Source: Opitutales bacterium
GTDB taxonomy: Bacteria > Verrucomicrobiota > Verrucomicrobiia > Opitutales > JAJFLR01
Assembly (NCBI GenBank): GCA_021772565.1
Contig: JAJFLR010000075.1
Location: forward strand, 1 to 57,863
Reading direction: 5' to 3'
Length of the DNA: 57,863 nucleotides
The position numbers were made by a program, and so were the translations under genes. Below, one piece after another: positions 46,203 through 56,700 of this stretch (position 1 is its first letter; each line of letters starts with the position of its first letter). The notes under the pieces are model-generated. The model ran no database searches. It was not told the DNA's origin and saw nothing but the letters and a program-made list of their open reading frames with translations.

Positions 46203-46845
46203 TCGTGATTTGGACTTGGCGATTCTAACCGATAAAAATAATTTTAAGAATTTCCAGAATGCATTAAATGTGCTTCAAGCGAGTCCGATAGCTATCCCGC
46301 AATTTGATAAAAAGTATCTTGAGCTGGGTTTAGCCATTCATTTTCGCTGCAAACATCCAGATGTAAATAATCTAAGGATTGATATCATGAGCAAAATGCG
46401 TGGAGTCGATGCATTTGAATTTTTATGGAAACGCAGAACAACTTTTTCTTTAGGAAATGATAATCCGTTAGACGTGCTTTCACTGCCGGATTTGGTAAAA
46501 GCAAAAAAAACGCAAAGAGAAAAGGATTGGCCAATGATATCGCGATTAATTGAAGTTAATTATTTTGAAAATCGTGATTCACCGAATGACGAACAATTGG
46601 AATTTTGGTTTACGGAAATGCGGACGCCTTCGATATTAATTGAATTAGCATCTCTTTTTCCCGATCATTGTAATAAATTTTTATCAACTAGACCATTATT
46701 GATATTTGCGTTAGATAACAATAATATTAAATTATCTGATGAACTGGATAAAGAAAGAAAATCTGAAATTGAAGCTGATCAAATTTACTGGAAACCACTT
46801 AAAAAGAAATTAATTGAATTAAAATCTCAGAGATTTAAAAAATAG
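46093..46845 (+). CDS. Nucleotidyltransferase fold protein (TA-like module 2)
   Basis: A 250-residue nucleotidyltransferase: LLMGGQACVLYGAAEFSRDL followed by DLAILTD is the GG..Y.....RDxD pattern, and LRIDIMSKMRGVDAFEFLW follows. The TTG start is supported by an internal TAGGAGG. The extra C-terminal part of about 100 residues is not found in module 1. In its genome context the pair precedes a large restriction-like block by 104 bases. Substrate unknown. Confidence 0.9.
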   Translation: MTPNPIHKALSLIRSCKVKSLLMGGQACVLYGAAEFSRDLDLAILTDKNNFKNFQNALNVLQASPIAIPQFDKKYLELGLAIHFRCKHPDVNNLRIDIMSKMRGVDAFEFLWKRRTTFSLGNDNPLDVLSLPDLVKAKKTQREKDWPMISRLIEVNYFENRDSPNDEQLEFWFTEMRTPSILIELASLFPDHCNKFLSTRPLLIFALDNNNIKLSDELDKERKSEIEADQIYWKPLKKKLIELKSQRFKK

Positions 46846-46949
46846 CACTTACATTATTTTTGCTATCTGAGATAGATAACTTGCAAAGGTAATGATGGGA
46901 ATGTAGTCGAAGAAGTTTAAATAGCGATAATTACATATGGTAAATAAAT

Positions 46950-49900
46950 ATGCCTAGAATTTTCGATAATATTGAGAATCATTTAGTAGATGCGTTAAAC
47001 CAGTCTCTTGAAGTATCTTGTCGTTCAGACTTTTGTGTTGGTTATTTTAATCTGCGTGGCTGGAAAGAAGTTGGAGATCACATCGATCATTGGAGTGGTG
47101 AGGAGAATAATCGCTGTCGACTTTTAATTGGGATGCAAAAGCTGCCACAAGAACTTATTAGGGATTTCTTTTCTCTTAAAAGAGAAGATATGATTGATAA
47201 TAAATTAGCTGTCGAAATACGCAATAAACTTGCCGAAGAATTTAAAGAACAATTAACCATTGGTATTCCAACTGACCGAGATGAAATAGGTTTACGAAAA
47301 CTATCAAAGCAAATAAAAGACAGGAAAGTTGTCGTAAAACTTTTTCTTGCTCATTCACTTCACGCCAAGCTCTATTTGCTTTTTCGCGATGACAAAATCA
47401 ATCCGGTTACCGGTTATCTTGGAAGCAGCAATCTAACTTTGGCCGGTCTTTCCAAGCAAGGTGAATTAAATGTTGATGTTCTCGACCACGATGCAACTGA
47501 AAAACTGGCGAAATGGTTTGAGGAACGCTGGAATGATAAATGGTGTATCGATATATCGAAAGAATTAGCTGAAATAATCGATACTTCCTGGGCGGCCGAA
47601 AGATTGGTCTCGCCTTATCATGTCTATTTAAAAATGGCCTATCATCTCTCTCAGGAAGCTATTGCCGGCATTACGCAGTTTAAGGTATCAAAAGAGTTTG
47701 AAAAGCAATTATTTGAATTTCAGCAAAAGGCAGTATTAATTGCTGCACGCCATTTACATAAACGAGGCGGCGTAGTTATTGGAGATGTGGTAGGACTGGG
47801 AAAAACATTTACCGCAACCGCGTTAGCTAGAATTTTTGAAGATGATTTTTTTCTCGAAACTTTGATTATCTGCCCAAAGAACCTTTGTAAAATGTGGGAA
47901 GATTATGCGCATAAGTATCGATTAAGAGCTAAAGTCTTATCTTATTCTTTGACCTTAAAAAAATTGCCTAATTTACGTCGTTACAGATTACTGATTTTAG
48001 ATGAGAGCCACAATCTGAGAAACCGTGAGGGAAAGCGGTATAAAGCTATTCAGGAATATATTCAATTGAATGACAGCAAAGTTATTCTTCTTTCCGCAAC
48101 ACCTTACAATAAATCATTTTTGGATCTATCCGCCCAATTACGTTTGTTTGTCGATGAAGCAACCGACATTGGTATCAGTCCGGAATCCTACATATCGGGT
48201 CTTGGCGGCAGGGTTGAATTTTCAGCAAGACATCAGGTCGGCATTCGCACGATTGCCGCATTTGAAAAGAGTTCTTATTCTGACGACTGGCGAGAGTTGA
48301 TGCGTTTGTATTTGGTCCGGCGTACTCGAAGTTTTATTAAAGGGAATTATGCGAAAACAGACTCGAAAAACAAACGAGAATTTCTCGAATATCCAGATGG
48401 CACGCGTTCCTATTTTCCTGATCGCATTCCTAAAAAAGTAGCATACCAATTTGATGTCGATGATCCTGACGATCAATATGCCCGGCTTTATTCCGAAGAT
48501 GTAGTTGACTTGATTAATGCGCTAAACTTGCCCCGTTATGGCTTGGGCAATTATCTCGATAAGAATTCACCGATTGTCCCAACTAAAAAGGAAACAGTTG
48601 TTATTGAAAATTTATCACGGGCCGGGAAACGACTAAAGGGCTTTAGCCGCACAAATCTCTTTAAGCGTTTGGAAAGTAGCGGTTATTCGTTTCTACTATC
48701 GATTCGACGGCAAATCCTGCGAAATTATATTTTCGTATATGCAATCGACGGCAATCACCATCTTCCTGTCGGCACGCAGGAGGCCAATGTATTAGATGCG
48801 ATTATAGAACAGGATATTGATACTGAATCATCTTTTAGTGAAAGCTTGTCCGATTCAATTTTAGATGCCGATGCTTTCTACGAAATAGCGGAAAATTTAT
48901 ATAAGTTGTTCTCAAATAAATATCGCAATCGTTTTGACTGGATAAACAGCGAGTTGTTTGAGCAATCTCTGAAGAAAGAGCTGATTGGCGACAACCATAA
49001 TCTCCTGCAAATCCTCAAGACAGGGAAAGACTGGAGTGCTGACTCAGACAGGCAATTAAATGCGCTTTATGATCTTTTAACGCAAAAACATAAAGATGAA
49101 AAAGTGCTTCTCTTTACTCAGTATGCTGATACGGCAAACTACCTGGCGCAGGAGTTACAAAAGCGTGGCGTAACACAATTAAAATGTGTAACCGGCGATC
49201 ACAATGATCCGACTTCGGTCGCTTATCAATTTAGTCCGGCCAGCAATGAACAGCATGGTATTGTTGGCACAGTAAATGAGTTGCGAGTATTGATTACAAC
49301 GGATGTATTAAGCGAAGGGCAAAACCTTCAGGACGGGCATATTATTATTAACTATGATTTACCGTGGGCGATTATCCGTCTGATTCAAAGAGCAGGCAGG
49401 ATTGATCGTATTGGCCAGAAATCGGCAGAAATTATCTGTTATTCATTTTTGCCGGAAGACGGTATTGAAAAAATAATTAATTTAAGAGGACGGTTGTCGA
49501 TAAGAATCTGTGAAAATGCCGAAGTGGTCGGAGCAGACGAAACATTTTTTGAAGGTGATCCGGTAAATATCCGCGACCTGTATAACGAAAAGTCCGGTAT
49601 TCTTGACGAGGATGATACGGAAATCGATTTGGCATCATACGCATATCAGATATGGAAAAATGCAATTGATGCTGATGCTAAATATAAAAAAATTATACCG
49701 GAAATGCCGAATGTTATTTATGGGACGCGAGCCATTGAGGCCGATGAAAATCGAGAAGCGGGTGTTATCGTTTATACTAAGACCGCAGATGAAAATGATG
49801 CTTTGGCTTGGCTGGATGAGCAGGGAAATTTAGTAACCCAGTCTCAATTTGCGATTTTGCAAGCAGCACGCTGCTTGCCGGATACCGAGCCGCAACGCCG

Positions 49901-50291
49901 TCTCGCCGATCATCACAAATTAGTGGAAAGCGGGCTCGAATTTATTAAAGAGAACGAAAGTAAAATAGGCGGCCAGTTAGGCCGGAAAACCAGTGGTCGT
50001 TACCGGGTATATTCGCGATTATCCAGCTTTTACAGCGAAAATCAAGAGACATTGTTTGTGAACGATAGCTTAAAAAAAGCGATAGAAGACATTTATAATT
50101 ATCCGCTGAGACAATATGCCAGAGATACTTTAACCCGCCAGTTAAAATCGGGAATTAACGATTATGACCTGGCCGATATGGTTGTTGCATTGCGTGAAGA
50201 GGACAAACTGAGCATTGTTGATAAGGAAGAATCAATGCATAAAGAACCGCGAATCATCTGTTCAATGGGATTAAGCAAAAGAGTAGATTAG
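46950..50291 (+). CDS. PLD-domain SNF2 family helicase of a restriction-like system
   Basis: A 1113-residue protein. Residues 1 to about 190 are a phospholipase-D-like domain with half-motif HAKLYLLFRDD near 137 and GYLGSSNLTLAGL near 155. Next comes an SF2/SNF2 helicase: Walker A GDVVGLGKTFTA near 277, DESH box LLILDESHNLRN near 350, motif III LLSATPYN near 380, and motifs V-VI ITTDVLSEGQNLQDG and IQRAGRIDRIGQ near 812. The PLD part could be a nuclease or DNA-binding domain. Two bases separate it from the methyltransferase gene. This is the intact relative of the broken gene at 14065-17456, although the sequences are divergent. Confidence 0.92.
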   Translation: MPRIFDNIENHLVDALNQSLEVSCRSDFCVGYFNLRGWKEVGDHIDHWSGEENNRCRLLIGMQKLPQELIRDFFSLKREDMIDNKLAVEIRNKLAEEFKEQLTIGIPTDRDEIGLRKLSKQIKDRKVVVKLFLAHSLHAKLYLLFRDDKINPVTGYLGSSNLTLAGLSKQGELNVDVLDHDATEKLAKWFEERWNDKWCIDISKELAEIIDTSWAAERLVSPYHVYLKMAYHLSQEAIAGITQFKVSKEFEKQLFEFQQKAVLIAARHLHKRGGVVIGDVVGLGKTFTATALARIFEDDFFLETLIICPKNLCKMWEDYAHKYRLRAKVLSYSLTLKKLPNLRRYRLLILDESHNLRNREGKRYKAIQEYIQLNDSKVILLSATPYNKSFLDLSAQLRLFVDEATDIGISPESYISGLGGRVEFSARHQVGIRTIAAFEKSSYSDDWRELMRLYLVRRTRSFIKGNYAKTDSKNKREFLEYPDGTRSYFPDRIPKKVAYQFDVDDPDDQYARLYSEDVVDLINALNLPRYGLGNYLDKNSPIVPTKKETVVIENLSRAGKRLKGFSRTNLFKRLESSGYSFLLSIRRQILRNYIFVYAIDGNHHLPVGTQEANVLDAIIEQDIDTESSFSESLSDSILDADAFYEIAENLYKLFSNKYRNRFDWINSELFEQSLKKELIGDNHNLLQILKTGKDWSADSDRQLNALYDLLTQKHKDEKVLLFTQYADTANYLAQELQKRGVTQLKCVTGDHNDPTSVAYQFSPASNEQHGIVGTVNELRVLITTDVLSEGQNLQDGHIIINYDLPWAIIRLIQRAGRIDRIGQKSAEIICYSFLPEDGIEKIINLRGRLSIRICENAEVVGADETFFEGDPVNIRDLYNEKSGILDEDDTEIDLASYAYQIWKNAIDADAKYKKIIPEMPNVIYGTRAIEADENREAGVIVYTKTADENDALAWLDEQGNLVTQSQFAILQAARCLPDTEPQRRLADHHKLVESGLEFIKENESKIGGQLGRKTSGRYRVYSRLSSFYSENQETLFVNDSLKKAIEDIYNYPLRQYARDTLTRQLKSGINDYDLADMVVALREEDKLSIVDKEESMHKEPRIICSMGLSKRVD

Positions 50292-50293
50292 AT

Positions 50294-53200
50294 ATGTTAA
50301 TCAACCGCGCAAAATTTGACCAACGCATCAAAAAGTTTCAATTCACTGAACTCTTTAATGATCTCGGCTGGGATCATGTCGATAATGAACAGACCATAAC
50401 TGTCAATGATCAAATCTTTGAATTAAATGCGGTAGCTCAAAAGCGAGATTTTATGATATTTGTCTGTTCGCCCCAAAACAGTGGAAAAATCCCGGATGCA
50501 ACGGTGCGCAAAAAAATCGACCGCAGTATCACCAAACTTTTTTTTGAGCATTTGATTATTTTTATCAATGAGGAAAAGGCTGCTCAAATCTGGCATTTAA
50601 GTGTTCGGGAACCCAATAAACCTATTATAACCCGGGAGACAACTTATTATACAAATCAAAGACCGGAATTACTTTATCAGCGATTGCGCGGACTATTATT
50701 TACTATTGATGAAGAGGAAAATATCGGGTTGGTCGATGTCACACAACGGATATCCAAGAGCTTTAATACTAACGCCGATAAAGTCACTAAACAATTCTAT
50801 GATAAATTCAAAAAAGAACATGGCGCATTTCTCGAATTCATCAAAGGCATAAGCGATGTGGTGAACAAGGAATGGTATGCTTCGTTAATGCTCAATCGTC
50901 TCATGTTTATCTACTTTATCCAGAAAAAAGGATTTTTGGATAACAATAAAAACTACTTACAGGATAAACTGAAAATTACGCAGCAAAAGAAAGGTAAAAA
51001 TAAATTCTATTCCTTTTATCGTGATTTTTTATTAGTCTTGTTCCACAAAGGCTTAGGGTCGTCGGCAAGAGGTGAGGCGCTGCTGCAGGAGATCGGAGAT
51101 GTGCCGTATCTGAACGGCGGATTGTTCGATATTCATCCTCTTGAAAAGAGACATGAAAATATTCAGGTTGACGATGATGCTTTCGACAGAGTCTTTGAGT
51201 TTTTCGACAAGTTCCAATGGCATCTCGATACTCGAATTACCGCTTCAGGAAATGACATCAATCCCGATGTGATCGGCTACATATTTGAGAAATATATCAA
51301 TGATCGCGCATCCATGGGTGCTTATTACACTAAAGAGGACATTACCGAATACATTGGAAAAAACACCATCATTCCCCATCTGTTTGATGCGGCAAAAAAG
51401 GAATGCGCCAATGCTTTTCGTGAAGAGAGTGGACTATGGAAAATACTGCAGGATAATCCGGATCGTTACATTTATGATGCCATGCGTAAAGGCACGGAAT
51501 TAGACCTGCCTGCGGAAATTGAAGCCGGAATAGATACTGCCAAAGCAGACTTGCTCGAACGCCGCAAAGCATGGAACAAACCAGCGCCGTCAGAATACGC
51601 ATTGCCGACAGAAATCTGGCGGGAAGTGGTCGAACGAAGAAAGCGTTATTTTGAGATCAAAGCCAAAATAACCAATGGCACTATTAATGATATCAATGAT
51701 TTTATTACCTACAACCTCGACATTCGTCAGTTTGCCCAAGATGCCGTGCAACAATACGAAGGCGCCGATTTCATCAATGCTTTTTACAAAGCAATTACCG
51801 CTGTAACCATTCTCGATCCTACTTGTGGCTCGGGCGCTTTTTTATTCGCCGCCTTGAATATTTTAGAGCCGCTTTACGAAGCCTGTATTCAGCGAATGCA
51901 GGAATTTGTAAGTGAAGACGATAACAAAGACGGAAAACGCTTCTCTCAATTTCGCAAAATATTGGATGATACCAAACGTCATCCTAACCTCAAATACTAC
52001 ATCTACAAAACGATTATTTTAAACAATCTTTATGGTGTTGATATCATGAATGAGGCGGTCGAGATCGCCAAGCTGCGCCTGTTTTTAAAACTGGTGGCAG
52101 AAGTCGATAACAGCAACGATTTAGAACCGCTGCCCGATATCGATTTTAATATCCGCGCCGGTAATACACTGGTCGGATTTGCCAGTTATAAAAAATTACA
52201 GGAGTCGGCAGTAATTGAAATGGATTTTGACAACGATGCTGAAAAGTGTCGCGAGGAAGCAGAAAAAGTCGGCACGGCATATTCGCGGTTTAAAGATGTT
52301 CAATTAATAGAAGATCAGAGTAGCGCCGACTTTCGTATGGCTAAGCACAATTTGCAGGAACGTCTGAGCAGTTTAAACGAAAAGCTGAATGTATATCTCT
52401 CAAAATCTTATTTACAAGGTAGGCAAATGGATAAAAAGAAATATGCAGCGTGGAAACTCTCCCACCAGCCTTTTCACTGGTTTGCTGAGTTTTATGAGAT
52501 CATACATAACAGAGGCGGGTTTGATGTGATTATTGGGAATCCTCCGTATGTGGAGTATTCTAAGATCAAAAAATCATATAAGCTACTTGACTACATAACA
52601 TTGGAGTGTGGAAACCTTCACAATTTCATTTTAGAAAAGTGTCTTGGGCTGAAGAATCAAAAAGGAGCGATTGGGTTGATAGTACCTCTCTCACTAATTA
52701 GTACTCCCCGAATGAATAATGCCATAGAACTACTTAAAATTCAAAGTAACAGAAGCTATATTTCAAGTTTTGAATGTCGCCCTGGAAAGTTGTTCGTCGG
52801 AGCTGATATTAGACTTTGTATAGTTTTAGTGCTTCCAAGTAGAAGCGATAGGAATGAACTCTATACCACAAAATTATATAAATTTCCTACATTGCAACGG
52901 GAGATTCTCTTTTCGATTTTAGAGTATTGTAATTTGATGAAAATAAATCATCATTTTAATTTAATTCCAAAAATAAGCAGTGAAAGAGAGCTGTCGATTT
53001 ACAACAAACTCTTCGGTGAAAAAAATAAGATTATTTCCTATGTACATGAAAATGGAACATCGAAAATGCTGTATTATTCGTATGGATTTAGATATTGGGC
53101 AAAAGTGCTAACAAAACCGACATTCTTTGAAGGACAAAACGCTTCAGTGTCTACAGGGGAAAAACACTTATCGTTACAAGAAGAAGTTAATAAGAACCTA

Positions 53201-53563
53201 ATTGGCGCTGTGTTATCTTCATCATTATTCTATTGGTATTATGTCGTCACGAGCGACGCTCACAATTTCACTAAACATATTATATATGGTTTTCCTCTTG
53301 ATCTATTTTGTGCGCCATCTATTGAAGAACTCTTTTTGCAATATCAAGATGACTTAGAAAAAAATTCAAAGCTGAAAACAGTAACTTACAAAACAACTGG
53401 AAAAATTACCTATAGAGAGTACTATGTAAAGCGTTCTAAAGGACTGATAGACAAACTGGACTTGCTTATAGGGAAACACTATGCGATTAGCAATGAAGAA
53501 ATCGATTTCATTTTAAATTACGATATAAAATTTCGATTGAGTGATGACCTATCAAGCATATGA
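50294..53563 (+). CDS. Eco57I-type adenine-specific DNA methyltransferase with a likely swapped C-terminus
   Basis: A 1089-residue protein. GAYYTKEDITEYIGKNTI near residue 337 precedes motif I LDPTCGSGAFLFAALN near 507; motif IV is IIGNPPYVEYSKIKK near 747. The N-terminal 150 residues are similar in position to the split domain at 13527. The C-terminal part after NPPY (52560-53563) is clearly more AT-rich than the N-terminal two thirds and presumably contains the target-recognition domain. Just after the stop there is an orphan copy of the C-terminus in the base composition of the upstream part. Works with the helicase upstream; the methyltransferase likely marks self DNA and could cut unmodified DNA. 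Confidence 0.92.
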   Translation: MLINRAKFDQRIKKFQFTELFNDLGWDHVDNEQTITVNDQIFELNAVAQKRDFMIFVCSPQNSGKIPDATVRKKIDRSITKLFFEHLIIFINEEKAAQIWHLSVREPNKPIITRETTYYTNQRPELLYQRLRGLLFTIDEEENIGLVDVTQRISKSFNTNADKVTKQFYDKFKKEHGAFLEFIKGISDVVNKEWYASLMLNRLMFIYFIQKKGFLDNNKNYLQDKLKITQQKKGKNKFYSFYRDFLLVLFHKGLGSSARGEALLQEIGDVPYLNGGLFDIHPLEKRHENIQVDDDAFDRVFEFFDKFQWHLDTRITASGNDINPDVIGYIFEKYINDRASMGAYYTKEDITEYIGKNTIIPHLFDAAKKECANAFREESGLWKILQDNPDRYIYDAMRKGTELDLPAEIEAGIDTAKADLLERRKAWNKPAPSEYALPTEIWREVVERRKRYFEIKAKITNGTINDINDFITYNLDIRQFAQDAVQQYEGADFINAFYKAITAVTILDPTCGSGAFLFAALNILEPLYEACIQRMQEFVSEDDNKDGKRFSQFRKILDDTKRHPNLKYYIYKTIILNNLYGVDIMNEAVEIAKLRLFLKLVAEVDNSNDLEPLPDIDFNIRAGNTLVGFASYKKLQESAVIEMDFDNDAEKCREEAEKVGTAYSRFKDVQLIEDQSSADFRMAKHNLQERLSSLNEKLNVYLSKSYLQGRQMDKKKYAAWKLSHQPFHWFAEFYEIIHNRGGFDVIIGNPPYVEYSKIKKSYKLLDYITLECGNLHNFILEKCLGLKNQKGAIGLIVPLSLISTPRMNNAIELLKIQSNRSYISSFECRPGKLFVGADIRLCIVLVLPSRSDRNELYTTKLYKFPTLQREILFSILEYCNLMKINHHFNLIPKISSERELSIYNKLFGEKNKIISYVHENGTSKMLYYSYGFRYWAKVLTKPTFFEGQNASVSTGEKHLSLQEEVNKNLIGAVLSSSLFYWYYVVTSDAHNFTKHIIYGFPLDLFCAPSIEELFLQYQDDLEKNSKLKTVTYKTTGKITYREYYVKRSKGLIDKLDLLIGKHYAISNEEIDFILNYDIKFRLSDDLSSI

Positions 53564-53580
53564 AAACCTAACATATAATA

Positions 53581-53685
53581 GACAAAATTGATAAATTACT
53601 ATGCCAAGCTTACAATTTCACCGAAGAAGAACTCGACTTCATCATCAACTACGACATTAAATACCGGATGGGAAAAGAACTTTAA
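53581..53685 (+). pseudogene. Orphan C-terminal end of an older methyltransferase allele
   Basis: The plus-strand frame from 53581 reads DKIDKLLCQAYNFTEEELDF and then IINYDIKYRMGKEL with a stop at 53685. The end of the preceding gene reads IDKLDLLIGKHYAISNEEID and FILNYDIKFRLSDDL. The two are clearly homologous over about 34 codons. The orphan has no start codon near its 5' border and the GC-richer codon use of the N-terminal part of that gene, so it looks like the old 3' end left behind when the current C-terminal half was inserted. Confidence 0.88.
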
Positions 53686-53795
53686 AATTACGATAATAAA
53701 TAAACACGAATGTATTTAGTGTATGTCGATAAGAGTCGGGGATCTTGGAACTGAGAACATCCTGACAAGTTATTAATCCTGGAAATAGTTTATAA

Positions 53796-56700
53796 ATGTC
53801 TAATCGCAAAAAAGAGGAGATTAAAACACAACTGCAAAAGTTTGGTTGTCCCTCTCCTGTTATTTTGGACAAACGTATTACTAAGGATGCCTATCGGCTT
53901 ATTCGTTATTTAGATATTTTAGACTCCAGGCAATTAGAGAATATCAAACCGGTTGCAGTAGTTGAGTTTCAAGATAGACCGTTAATGTATGTCGTGGACT
54001 CAATGTCATTATCGGTAGATCCTGATAAAAAGACTGATCAATTAGAAATGCTGCGTAGGGCGCTTGCATGCCGTGGGGAAGCTCCATTTTTAGCAGTTTC
54101 AAAATTAGGCCAATTAGAAATTTATCAACTTCACTTAATTCAAAGTCTTGGAAATTGTAATATTGTAAAGGATACTAGTGATAATGCGAGTGGGCTAATT
54201 CCATCTCTTAGTCTATACGGCAAATTTAGAAGTAAAACATTAATTGAGTTATCAGAAGAACAACCTCTCAGTGATTATATTTTTGACTTAATGGAGCACA
54301 CCATCAAAAAAATAACGTCACTAGGTATAAGCGCGAGTGATGCTTTATCTTTGAGTGGTCGAGCGTTATTTTTCCGTTTTTTAATAGATCGTGAAATTGT
54401 CGATGCTGTTAACGATTTATCCAGTATTTGTAAGGATGCAAACAGCTATGTAGATTGTTTTGCTAACATTAAAAATACTATACTTACTTTTAAATGGCTT
54501 GATAAAACATTTAACGGTGATTTGCTACCTTTATCTGTAGAAGATGAATCTAATTATCATTCATATTTTGATAAACTGGATAAACCGGCACAGAAATCAT
54601 TACTGTATCACCTTAAAGCCATCATTGAAAAACTTGAACCTACAGGTAATTCCTATCAAGAAAGACTTGATGCTAATCCGGAATGGGGTTGGGGGTATTT
54701 AGACTTTGGGCATGTTCCAGTTGGATTGCTCAGTCAAGTTTATGAAAGGCATATGCATACACATGCTAAACAAGAGGCCAGTGAGACAAGTATTCATTAC
54801 ACCCCGCGTAATATTGCCGAATATATGGTTGACGAGGCATTTCATGGATTATCAGATGAGATGCGCCAGCGAATAACGATTCTTGAAAATAACCCTTTTA
54901 AAATACTTGATCCTACTGCAGGCGGCGGAGTGTTTTTAGTAATATGCTTTCGACGGTTAGTGGCAGAACATTGGGTGGCAACAGGTAATCGGCCAGATAC
55001 TAAAACTATTCGAGAAATTCTCAATAAACAATTAGTTGGATTTGATATTAACCAAACTTCTTTGAATATCAGTGCGTTGGCTCTATATTTAACAGCTTTA
55101 GAATTAGACGGTGATCCTCACCCTTATGAAAAATTAAAATTTGATTATCTTTGTGCTCCTAAAGGGAATGTACTATTTTTATCACGCACAAAGAATGATC
55201 CAAAAAAGGGATTTATTGCAGGAAGTCTAAATTCTAGTTTTGCGGCGAGACACAAAGATGAGTTTGATATAGTAATAGGAAATCCTCCCTGGAAAAAATT
55301 TAAAAAAAGTGACTACGAAGACGAGGAGTTTAGTAAAAAATTAAACGGAATGTTTTCAGCCAATGCTAGGCAGATTACAAAAGATCGTGGTCTTAAAGAA
55401 ATTTCTAAAACATACGTTAATCCCGATAATGTTACCGACCTGCCATTTGTTTGGCAGGCTATGCAATGGTGTAAAGATAGTGGACTGATAGTTTTTGCCT
55501 TATCAGGCAGAGTTCTTTTTAAGAATAGTCACAATGGTCGTTTAGCAAGAGATGCTATATTTTCTGCGGCAAAAGTAACGGGAGTATTAAATGCAGCAGA
55601 ACTTCGTTTTACTAAAGTATGGCCTGATATGGATCACCCGTTTTGTTTGTTTTTTGCTAAAAACCAAATACCTGAATTAAATTCTACGTTTTCTTATATT
55701 AGCCCAGTATTGGAAGATAAAATCAATAATCAATATAGGCAAATACGTATTGATGCTTCTGCCTCTCAATCGGTCAATATTTCTCAAATTAAAAAAAATC
55801 CCTATTTATTAAAAACTTTATATAAGGGAAATACTTTCGATGCTACAATTATTGAAAAAATTTTAAGCTACAAATTTAAACCATTAAAGGAATATTGGCC
55901 TAAATCAAAAGCATCGACAGGATATATAGTTGGTAAATGTAATAATTCTGCGTCGAAATATGAAAGGTTTCCTAACTTAACACCTGATACTTATACAACA
56001 TTGCCAAATCCCTATTTTATTAAACCGACTGAGTTACCATTATTTGATGGTTCTAACTTAGAAAGACCTAGAGAATCCTTTGGGTTTAATGGACCTATGT
56101 TAGTAATCAAGAAAGGCATACCTTACGATCGTTCAAGAGTTAGAGCAATACTGTGTAAACAAAATCTAATTTTCAATGAATCATACTATGGTTATTCCGG
56201 TTATGAATTAAATGAAGGTGAACTAAAAATCCGATACCTTTTCCTATTATTACATTCGAATCTATTTTTGTATTGGACTATATTGAGTAGTGCAAAATTT
56301 GGTGTTGAACGAGATGTAATCCAAAAGTTTGATATCGATAATTTTCCATTTTTTCTCCCTGAAAATTTAAATGATGAAAATAAAAAATTAGTATATGACC
56401 TATCAGAACAGCTTGCTCATTCTCAAGCCAAACCGTGGGGAATGATAGATAGTTTTTTCTTTAAGTTATATAGTTTAACGAAAATTGAACAGGAGGTTGT
56501 TAGTGATACTTTAAGTATTGCATTACCTTTTCCACAAACAATTAAAAGAGCTCAGGCTGCGCCATCCAAGACTGAAATAGAGAAATATGTTAATCGTTTG
56601 AAAAAATTACTGGCTCCTTTTTTTGAAATATCAAATCAATCATTGGATATTTCAATTTGTGCTAAAATTTCACTAAATCAACCTTGGGAGTTACTTCAGT

